Shown here: piece after piece, positions 1 to 6,019 of the stretch
How positions within the stretch are numbered: position 1 is the first letter of the stretch
How the letters are laid out: every line of letters starts with the position of its first letter
Assembly: GCA_039936115.1 (NCBI GenBank)
Contig: JBDTIZ010000020.1
Span: 1-8,518 of the forward strand
Source: DATIJJ01 sp039936115
GTDB taxonomy: Bacteria > Pseudomonadota > Gammaproteobacteria > DSM-16500
Direction: 5' to 3'
Length of the DNA stretch: 8,518 nucleotides
The notes under the pieces: model-generated
Told to the model about the DNA's origin: nothing
The model's database searches: none
The model's input: the letters and a program-made list of their open reading frames with translations, nothing else
Made by a program: the position numbers and the translations under genes

Positions 1-92
1 GTGTAAAGTGCTGGATGACAGTGGTGTAAAGTGTGGGGTGACAGTAGTGTAAAGTGCGGGGTGACAGTAGTGTAAAGTGCTAGGTGACAGTA
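1..92. repeat. Four tandem copies of a 23-bp repeat, possibly an insertion-sequence end
   Basis: Four back-to-back units with an exact 23-bp period lie at 1-23, 24-46, 47-69 and 70-92. Each begins with the invariant ten bases GTGTAAAGTG and carries an invariant TGACAGT at unit positions 16-22. Variation is confined to unit positions 11-13, 15 and 23. The array touches the window edge, so more copies may lie upstream. There are no spacers between units, so it is not a CRISPR. Direct repeats of about 20 bp at element ends are known transposase-binding sites in IS21-family insertion sequences. The array is followed by TATGACA, so the opposite strand starts with TG at position 97, as expected for such an end. 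No transposase gene is visible, so the IS assignment is inference; an iteron-like or regulatory array is also possible. Confidence 0.85.
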
Positions 93-175
93 TGACAATC
101 CCAGCATTTTTAGGGGGGCTGGGGGAGAGAAGGGCATAAAAACGCGCAAAGCCTATCTATACAAATTTTTTTCTC

Positions 176-204
176 TTGAACACTCCATTCCTAGCGAAGA
201 TAAT
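176..204 (+). promoter_or_regulatory. Candidate sigma70 promoter of the ABC transporter operon
   Basis: A -35-like TTGAAC (176-181) is separated by exactly 17 bases from a -10-like GATAAT (199-204). These match the sigma70 consensus at 4 of 6 and 5 of 6 positions. Transcription would begin near 211, leaving a leader of about 28 bases before the ATG at 239. The placement also argues against the upstream in-frame TTG at 176 as a translation start, because that TTG would be the -35 box. This is prediction from sequence only. Confidence 0.5.
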
Positions 205-226
205 GCCAGCTATTAGAAGACACACA

Positions 227-231
227 AAAGG
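227..231 (+). promoter_or_regulatory. Ribosome binding site that decides the permease start
   Basis: AAAGG lies 7 bases upstream of the ATG at 239. The two other possible in-frame starts are less well served. The ATG at 203 has only GAAG at a spacing of 3 bases, and the TTG at 176 has a T-rich upstream sequence with no purine-rich site. Confidence 0.6.
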
Positions 232-238
232 CATCGCT

Positions 239-1978
239 ATGAGTTTTTTGCGAAATCCATTCATGACTGCATACAAAGCGAGATTGTATCCCAATTATTG
301 GGATATTGTGGCGCTGTTGTTTGCCTTGGGTGTGATATCACTCTTAGCGTGGGATGCGAAACAAATGTCGGCCCCTTATCATCTAGGGCAACCTACCACC
401 ATTTCACTCGATCCATCGTATTTGCCAGGTTACGCGCTACGCACTGTTTCGCGAATGCTAATCGCATTATGCTTTTCACTCTTATTTACCTTAACGTTTG
501 GCCTCTGGGCTGCTAAAAGCAAGCGAGCAGGGCGCATTATTATTCCTATCATTGATATTTGCCAATCCATACCGATTCTTGGATTTTTATCGGTAGCGAT
601 TGTTGCTTTTATTTCATTATTTCCAGGCAGTATGCTGGGGCCCGAATGTGCGGCAATTTTAGCGATTTTTAGTTCTCAAGCGTGGAACATGGCATTAGGT
701 TTTTATCAGACAGTGCGATCCGTTCCCGCAGAATTAAGAGAAGCCGCAAACATGTTCCATCTTTCGGCTTGGCAACGTTTTTGGCGAATTGATGTGCCGT
801 TTTCAATGCCGGGATTGTTGTGGAATATGATGATGTCTATGTCAGCCGGCTGGTTTTTTGTGGTGGCGTCGGAGGCGGTGACTGTTTCAAATCAACAAAT
901 TCTATTGCCGGGCATTGGTTCTTATATTGCTTATGCTATTCAATCGGCAAATATGCCGGCTATCGGTTATGCTATTTTAACCATGTTTATCGTGATTTTA
1001 ATTTACGATCAATTTCTTTTCCGCCCTTTAGTGGCTTGGTCTGAAAAATTTAAAGCAGAACAAGTTGCACACGAACGAGAAGCGCATTCTTGGTTAGTTG
1101 ATTTATTGCATCGTACACGGTTACTGCGTTTTTTCGGCAGCAAGTTGAATCATTTATTTGATTCACTCGTCAATTTTTCATTATTTAGGTCTAAACCTAA
1201 TGAAAAATTTTACACCGCACCTTCTCGGCTTCAGCGCTTTGTGAACGGTATTTTAAACGTCGCATTGGCCATGGCTGTCATGGCGATGGTGATTTTTCCA
1301 ATTTATTTTATCGTTGTAAATATGCCTTTATCGTCAGTTGGGCATGTACTATTCCTGGGGTTACTAACGACGATAAGAGTATTTGTATTAATTATTATTT
1401 GTTCGCTGATTTGGGTGCCCGTGGGTGTCTGGATTGGATTTAGACCGCAAGTTGCGCAAATGGCACAGCCTATTATCCAGTTTTTAGCAGCGTTTCCTGT
1501 GAATTTGTTATATCCATTAGTCGTTATTTTAATTTTGAAATACAACTTGAATGTTGAAATTTGGGTGACGCCGCTCATGATTTTAGGCGTGCAATGGTAT
1601 ATTTTGTTTAACGTCATTGCGGGCGCTTCTGTTTTGCCCAAAGATTTATTACAAGTGGCTGACAATTTCTGCGTGAATGGTTGGTTGCGTTGGCGACGAC
1701 TTATTTTACCAGGTATTTTTCCTTATTATATGACTGGCGCAATGACAGCTGCGGGCGGTGCATGGAATGCGAGTATTGCGGCAGAAGTGATTACGTGGGG
1801 AAAAACAAAATTAGTGGCGACAGGATTGGGTGCCTATATTACTGAGTGCACAAAACATGGTGATTTTCTGCATATGGCGATTGGAATTTCGATGATGTGT
1901 CTTTTGGTATTATTTTTTAATCGTCTCGTCTGGCGACCTTTGTATGTCTTAGCGGAAGAACGTTTTCATTTAGATTAA
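239..1978 (+). CDS. ABC transporter permease with two fused NitT/TauT-type permease domains
   Basis: This is the membrane part of an ABC importer of the nitrate/sulfonate/taurine type (BPD_transp_1 fold) in the inner membrane. From the ATG at 239 it has 579 residues, about twice a usual single-domain permease. It contains two copies of the domain, at about residues 65-265 and 365-570, joined by a charged, probably cytoplasmic linker near 266-335. Each copy has the EAA-type coupling loop that docks on the ATPase: EAANMF from residue 168, and a degenerate QVADNF from residue 472. An extra hydrophobic segment precedes each domain, near 21-37 and 338-361. The ATPase gene follows after 17 bases, so the two are clearly an operon. 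One polypeptide could replace the usual permease dimer. No binding protein is encoded nearby, so the substrate cannot be named. An earlier start (203 or 176) is possible but poorly supported. Confidence 0.88.
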   Translation: MSFLRNPFMTAYKARLYPNYWDIVALLFALGVISLLAWDAKQMSAPYHLGQPTTISLDPSYLPGYALRTVSRMLIALCFSLLFTLTFGLWAAKSKRAGRIIIPIIDICQSIPILGFLSVAIVAFISLFPGSMLGPECAAILAIFSSQAWNMALGFYQTVRSVPAELREAANMFHLSAWQRFWRIDVPFSMPGLLWNMMMSMSAGWFFVVASEAVTVSNQQILLPGIGSYIAYAIQSANMPAIGYAILTMFIVILIYDQFLFRPLVAWSEKFKAEQVAHEREAHSWLVDLLHRTRLLRFFGSKLNHLFDSLVNFSLFRSKPNEKFYTAPSRLQRFVNGILNVALAMAVMAMVIFPIYFIVVNMPLSSVGHVLFLGLLTTIRVFVLIIICSLIWVPVGVWIGFRPQVAQMAQPIIQFLAAFPVNLLYPLVVILILKYNLNVEIWVTPLMILGVQWYILFNVIAGASVLPKDLLQVADNFCVNGWLRWRRLILPGIFPYYMTGAMTAAGGAWNASIAAEVITWGKTKLVATGLGAYITECTKHGDFLHMAIGISMMCLLVLFFNRLVWRPLYVLAEERFHLD

Positions 1979-1995
1979 AAAATTAGGAATAAACA

Positions 1996-3312
1996 ATGCA
2001 AAACAAATCCTTGAGTACGTCACCACTCCTTGAAGTAGTGAACGTGCAAAAAAGTTTTAAAACAGGTGATCGGCAAGATTTGTTGGTATTGCAAAACGTT
2101 GATTTTTGCATGAAAGAAGGCGAAATCATCGCTATTTTAGGCAAATCAGGTTCGGGGAAATCAACTTTATTGCGCATTCTGGCAGGCTTGGTGCAACCTA
2201 GTTCCGGCACAGTCTATTATCGTGGCAAACCGGTTCAAGGTCCGGCGCGTGGTATTTCTATGGTCTTTCAAAATTTCGCGTTGCTGCCTTGGTTGACGGT
2301 TTTGCAAAATGTTGAACTCGGATTAGAAGCATTAGGCGTTGATCGTGAAGAACGTCGTGAACGTGCTTTAAAGGCAATCGACACGATTGGTTTGGATGGT
2401 TTTGAATCGGCATTTCCCAAAGAATTGTCGGGCGGTATGCGGCAGCGGGTGGGATTTGCGCGTGCATTAGTTGTGAATCCGGATGTGTTATTAATGGATG
2501 AGCCTTTTTCTGCCTTAGATGTATTGACGGCAGATAATTTAAAAAGCGACTTATTGGATTTATGGCAAACAAAAAAAACCGGAATTCACGGTATTTTATT
2601 CGTCACACACAATATTGAAGAAGCGGCATTGCTTGCAGACCGAATTATTATTTTCAACAGTAATCCTGGTACAATTCGTGATGAACTGAGAGTGACGCTG
2701 CCGCATCCTAGGAGCGATCTTGATCCGCGATTTAGAAATCAAGTGGATCGTGTTTACATGTTAATGACAACACAACCACAAACAGAAAAAACAGGTACGA
2801 CCGAAGGGCACCAGCCGATTGACATTGGTTATCGTTTGCCTGAGGCAAGTGTTGCTGAAATTACGGGTTTATTGGAAACGCTGAATGCACCGGAAACTGA
2901 AGGTAAGATGGATTTGCCTGTGGTTGCAGAAACTTTGATGTTGGATATTGATGAATTATTTCCACTGACTGAATTGCTTGAAATTTTGCATTTTGCCAAA
3001 GTATCAAAAGGCGATATCAGTATCACTGAAGCGGGCAAAGCATTTGTTGAAGCGGATATTTTGGAACGTAAAAAAATATTTTTACAACACTTAAAAAAAT
3101 ACGTACCGTTGGCGCGTTATATTTACGATCAATTAAATCGCCATCCCCGTCATCGCGCGTTGGAAGAAAATTTCTTATCGTTGCTTGAGGACTATTTGAC
3201 GGAAAAAGAAGCGGCGCGTGTGTTGAGTACGGTGATTGAGTGGGGGCGTTATGCGGAATTGTTTGCGTATGACTATAATGCTGGGGTGTTGAGTTTAGAA
3301 AATCCGAATTGA
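1996..3312 (+). CDS. ABC transporter ATP-binding protein (NitT/TauT type) with C-terminal AAA-associated domain
   Basis: This is the ATPase partner of the permease upstream; it would power import at the cytoplasmic face of the inner membrane. In its 438 residues, the N-terminal 255 form a complete nucleotide-binding domain. It has Walker A GKSGSGKS (49-56), Q-loop Gln92, signature LSGGMRQ (144-150), Walker B VLLMDEP (164-170), D-loop SALD (172-175) and H-loop His205. The stretch FQNFALLPWLTV after the Q-loop is typical of SsuB/TauB/NrtD relatives. The remaining part, about 285-425, is an acidic, helical region resembling the AAA-associated C-terminal domain (PF09821) found on a subset of these ATPases; its role is unknown and may be regulatory. 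SsuB/TauB-type proteins are usually about 250-270 residues, so this extension is substantial. An AGGA site 7 bases before the ATG supports the start. All catalytic motifs are intact. Confidence 0.9.
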   Translation: MQNKSLSTSPLLEVVNVQKSFKTGDRQDLLVLQNVDFCMKEGEIIAILGKSGSGKSTLLRILAGLVQPSSGTVYYRGKPVQGPARGISMVFQNFALLPWLTVLQNVELGLEALGVDREERRERALKAIDTIGLDGFESAFPKELSGGMRQRVGFARALVVNPDVLLMDEPFSALDVLTADNLKSDLLDLWQTKKTGIHGILFVTHNIEEAALLADRIIIFNSNPGTIRDELRVTLPHPRSDLDPRFRNQVDRVYMLMTTQPQTEKTGTTEGHQPIDIGYRLPEASVAEITGLLETLNAPETEGKMDLPVVAETLMLDIDELFPLTELLEILHFAKVSKGDISITEAGKAFVEADILERKKIFLQHLKKYVPLARYIYDQLNRHPRHRALEENFLSLLEDYLTEKEAARVLSTVIEWGRYAELFAYDYNAGVLSLENPN

Positions 3313-3324
3313 GGATTTTTTGCT

Positions 3325-3480
3325 ACCGCCGTCATTGCGAGCGCGAGTGAAGCAACCCAGGTTTTATTGTCACTTAATTAGCATATAAATCTAAATGGAA
3401 GGTTAGATTTTATATTTTTTCCTACTTTGCGGTGACAATAAAACCTGGGTTGCTTCGCTCGCGCTCGCAATGACGGTGGT
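3325..3480. repeat. 156-bp palindromic element with 49-bp inverted arms between convergent genes
   Basis: The arms at 3325-3373 and 3432-3480 are reverse complements over 49 bases with two differences, one near the outer tip and one within GAGT/GAGC. They surround a 58-bp AT-rich centre. The outer part contains GTCATTGCGAGCGCGAG, which resembles dispersed palindromic repeats known from several bacterial groups (from memory, not searched). The element fills almost the whole gap between the ABC operon and the amidase gene. The arms carry no gene and no convincing target duplication is visible at the borders. It could be a non-autonomous MITE-like element. As RNA it could form a very long hairpin from either strand and so may limit read-through between the convergent genes. 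Confidence 0.88.
3383..3420 (+). terminator. Candidate AT-rich intrinsic terminator of the ABC operon
   Basis: Inside the palindromic element, AAATCTAA (3387-3394) pairs with TTAGATTT (3403-3410) around an 8-base loop. With one bulged base the stem can extend to about 12 pairs (3383-3386 with 3412-3415). Six Ts (3415-3420) follow on the + strand. It sits about 70 bases after the ATPase stop codon. The stem is almost pure A/T and would have to compete with the outer 49-bp stem, so the call is tentative. Confidence 0.4.
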
Positions 3481-3484
3481 CGCC

Positions 3485-3504
3485 GGTTCGCCCCTACAAA
3501 AGCG
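3485..3504 (-). repeat. Partial GTAG-headed REP-like repeat overlapping the amidase stop codon
   Basis: On the + strand the 16 bases GGTTCGCCCCTACAAA (3485-3500) are identical to 8427-8442 in the right-edge palindrome and to the reverse complement of 8346-8361. The match extends to 19 of 20 bases through 3504. Read on the minus strand the unit begins GTAG followed by GGGCGAAC, but the pairing half GTTCGCCC is missing or degenerated, so this is a half-copy. It abuts the 156-bp palindromic element, forming a composite repeat cluster. The TAG inside GTAG is the amidase stop codon. Confidence 0.75.
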
Positions 3505-5005
3505 CCTCATCTGGCATTAAAAACCTAGGCTTTTTCTCACGCCAAGGTTGCGCCTCTTCTAACTGCGCCGCCAATTGCAATAACATTAAATCATCCCCTA
3601 CCCGTCCAGCAAAATGAATTCCAATAGGTAATCCTTCTAAATCCCCATAAAGCGGAACTGACATTGCCGGTTGCCCAGTGATATTAGCCAACGGTGTAAA
3701 AGGTGCAAAACTGAAATGTTTTTTCGCAAGTGTCTTAGTTAGCCTACGTAACAGGGGTCCGTAAGGCACTTGGCGCATAAATTTCAACACATTTCTTTCA
3801 AACGGCGCGGGTTGAAATTCACCGACAAATGGCGGAGGACCAGCCATCGTTGGTGTTAATAAAATATCATAACGTGTGAAAAATTCAGCGATTTGACGTC
3901 CTGTCATATCTAATACATGATTCGCCCAGACAAAATCTTTCGCACTAAAATGCTCACCGACTTCACAGATGACTGCCGTGGCTGTTTCAAGGTCATCATA
4001 ATTTGCATTGGGACCTATTGCATCTCCCAACATTTGAATACCCGCAGCCGTATCCGCTGAAATCATAATCATAAAAGCTAAAATCACATTGTCAGAATCC
4101 ATCTTAGGTGCGGCGATTTCAACCTGGTGCCCAAGTGATTCGCAAAGTCTTGCTGCCTTCAGAACCGCATTTTTATATTCAGGATGCACAGTGCTTGGGA
4201 AAAAAGGCTCATTGCAGACAGCTATTCGTAATAAAGGCAATGGCTCTTTTAAAGCGGATAAAAAACTTTTTTTAGGAGACGGCAATGCAATCGGTGAACC
4301 TAATTCAGGACCGCACAACACATCCAGCATAGCAGCGCTGTCACGCACGGAACGAGTCATTACATGCTCAACTACCATGCCTTGCCAAACACGCATGGCA
4401 TTTGGGCCGGTTGGCGTTCTGCCCCGTGATGGTTTTAAACCAAATATGCCGCAATAAGCTGAAGGAAGACGAATAGAACCCGCACCATCACCCCCATGCG
4501 CCATAGGCACCATACAGGCTGCTACTGCAGCTGCTGATCCACCGCTTGATCCGCCTGAGACTCGTGTAAGATCCCATGGGTTGCGTGTGGCGCCAAATAA
4601 TTTAGGCTCTGTAATCGGACTCAAACCAAACTCTGGTGTATTCGTTTTTCCTAACATGATCAGTCCGGCATTTTTCATGCGCCGCACGAGTTCAGAATCG
4701 CATGGTGAAATCCAATTTTTTGCAAAACGACTACCGAATTGCAGCGGTACGCCTGCAAGATCGGCTAATAAATCTTTTAATAAAAATGGAACGCCTTGAA
4801 AAACTCCGTCAGGAATTTTTTGTTTAGATGCATCGAGGGCTTGATCATAGAGTTTGTAAATGACTGCATTTATTGCTGGATTTAATTTTTCAATTCGTTC
4901 GATTGCAGCAGTGACTAATTCGGCAGGAGAAATAACACCGCTCTTGATGAGGTCGGCTAATCCAAGACCATCAAATAATTCGTATTCAGCGAAAGTAGTT
5001 GGCAT
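3494..5005 (-). CDS. Amidase-signature family hydrolase
   Basis: This 503-residue enzyme probably hydrolyses a C-N amide bond; it is probably cytoplasmic, as no signal peptide is seen. The amidase-signature core is complete. The catalytic triad can be placed as Lys77 (in FLLKD), Ser153 (in GGSSGGSAAA, 151-160) and nucleophile Ser177 (in GAGSIRLPSAYCG). The Ser-to-Ser spacing of 24 equals that of fatty acid amide hydrolase. The typical C-terminal NITGQPAMSVPL block (441-452) is also present. The substrate is unknown. GatA of the tRNA amidotransferase is unlikely, because no gatB or gatC is adjacent and the nucleophile context differs. The ATG at 5005 has a GGAA site 9 bases upstream. The gene lies 61 bp behind secF on the same strand with no obvious terminator between, so co-transcription is possible. 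The last codons and the stop codon lie in a dispersed repeat. Confidence 0.92.
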   Translation of the reverse strand: MPTTFAEYELFDGLGLADLIKSGVISPAELVTAAIERIEKLNPAINAVIYKLYDQALDASKQKIPDGVFQGVPFLLKDLLADLAGVPLQFGSRFAKNWISPCDSELVRRMKNAGLIMLGKTNTPEFGLSPITEPKLFGATRNPWDLTRVSGGSSGGSAAAVAACMVPMAHGGDGAGSIRLPSAYCGIFGLKPSRGRTPTGPNAMRVWQGMVVEHVMTRSVRDSAAMLDVLCGPELGSPIALPSPKKSFLSALKEPLPLLRIAVCNEPFFPSTVHPEYKNAVLKAARLCESLGHQVEIAAPKMDSDNVILAFMIMISADTAAGIQMLGDAIGPNANYDDLETATAVICEVGEHFSAKDFVWANHVLDMTGRQIAEFFTRYDILLTPTMAGPPPFVGEFQPAPFERNVLKFMRQVPYGPLLRRLTKTLAKKHFSFAPFTPLANITGQPAMSVPLYGDLEGLPIGIHFAGRVGDDLMLLQLAAQLEEAQPWREKKPRFLMPDEALL

Positions 5006-5066
5006 TGATTTTCATTCCGTTGATTCTGTATTCTAATTTTAAGCGTAGAGGCTCAATTGCAAAAAA

Positions 5067-5993
5067 TTATGGCCTATCATCCAACGCTTCTTTACTTGGC
5101 GGCAATAAATTCTGCCGTGTTAGACCTAATGCCAAAGAAAGTGAACCCGCAACATAAATAGATGAATAAGTTCCAACGACAATACCAATGATTAATGCCA
5201 ACGAGAAGCCATGCAGCATACTTCCGCCGAGAAAATATAACGCGAACACAACAATCAAGGTGAGTACGGATGTCATGATAGTACGTGATAATGTTTGGTT
5301 AGTCGCTTGATTGACAACCTCTAGCGGAGTTGCTTTACGTAATTTACGAAAGTTTTCGCGCACGCGGTCAAAAATAACAATGGTGTCATTCAGTGAGTAA
5401 CCAATCACCGTCAGCACAGCTGCAAGCACGATTAAATTAAATTCTAAATGAAAAAAAGAAAATATACCGAGAATCAAAATCGGATCATGAATCAATGCAA
5501 CCGTTGAACCGACTGCAAAACGAATATCAAAGCGCAATGCGATATAAATCATCGTGCCAAGCAATGCAACCACAATCGCTAACACGCCTTTAGTTGCCAA
5601 TTCTTTTCCAACCACAGAACCAATGGAATCGACTTGCTGAACTTTTGCATCAGGCAAGGCTTGGACGACTTGGCTGACGATGGCATCTTTGCCGAGATCA
5701 GGAGAGTCTTTTTTGGCGCCGAAACTAATCAACACGTCTTTTGAGGTGCCGAAACTTTTTACTTCAGCTTCTTTAAATCCCGCAGCTTGTAAATTATCTC
5801 GAATTTTATTCAAATTCGCTTCTTGCGGGAAACTGACTTGAATTTGTGTACCGCCGGTAAAATCCAATCCCCAATCTAATCCATTTACTGCCAATGAAAC
5901 CAACGACAAAGTAAATAAAATAATTGAAATCAATGCAGCCCATTTGCGTTGGGCCATAAAATCAATTTTGGTATTATGTTTAAAAAATTCCAT
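5067..5993 (-). CDS. secF: Protein translocase subunit SecF
   Basis: SecF is an inner-membrane partner of SecD; SecDF uses the proton gradient to help pull preproteins released by SecYEG into the periplasm. The 308 residues match the usual length of SecF as a separate protein. One N-terminal transmembrane helix (about 17-37) is followed by the GLDFTGGTQ motif (42-50) and a periplasmic region to about residue 133. Five more helices then fill about 135-290. Conserved membrane motifs are visible: ALIHD (166-170), SLNDTIVIFDRVREN (200-214) with Asp203 and Asp209, and RTIMTS (237-242) with Arg237. The ATG has a GGA site 9 bases upstream and starts 26 bases after the secD stop, in the standard yajC-secD-secF order. 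Nothing appears truncated. Confidence 0.97.
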   Translation of the reverse strand: MEFFKHNTKIDFMAQRKWAALISIILFTLSLVSLAVNGLDWGLDFTGGTQIQVSFPQEANLNKIRDNLQAAGFKEAEVKSFGTSKDVLISFGAKKDSPDLGKDAIVSQVVQALPDAKVQQVDSIGSVVGKELATKGVLAIVVALLGTMIYIALRFDIRFAVGSTVALIHDPILILGIFSFFHLEFNLIVLAAVLTVIGYSLNDTIVIFDRVRENFRKLRKATPLEVVNQATNQTLSRTIMTSVLTLIVVFALYFLGGSMLHGFSLALIIGIVVGTYSSIYVAGSLSLALGLTRQNLLPPSKEALDDRP

Positions 5994-6019
5994 GGCTATT
6001 GTTCCAACTCATCACTAAA

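Noticed and set aside
1..92. CRISPR array
   Set aside because: The 23-bp units are directly adjacent with no spacers, and there are no cas genes.
100..123. CCCAGC...GCTGGG hairpin as a transcription terminator for an upstream gene
   Set aside because: The 6-bp stem has a 12-base loop and is followed by G- and A-rich sequence rather than a T-tract.
1303..1665. 120-codon open frame on the - strand inside the permease gene
   Set aside because: It lies opposite the second permease domain, and the translated product is low-complexity with no family features. It is a shadow of the real gene.
4089..4457. 122-codon open frame on the + strand inside the amidase gene
   Set aside because: It is antisense to the amidase-signature core, whose motifs are intact on the other strand; the translation has no recognisable domain.
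3494..5005. gatA (aspartyl/glutamyl-tRNA amidotransferase subunit A)
   Set aside because: The amidase signature is shared, but there is no gatB or gatC nearby, and GDGAGSIRLPSAYCG around the nucleophile is more like general amidases.
5006..5066. A separate promoter for the amidase gene
   Set aside because: On the minus strand TTGAGC and TAGAAT occur but only 15 bases apart, and the 17-base alternative gives the poor box GAATAC. Neither is convincing.
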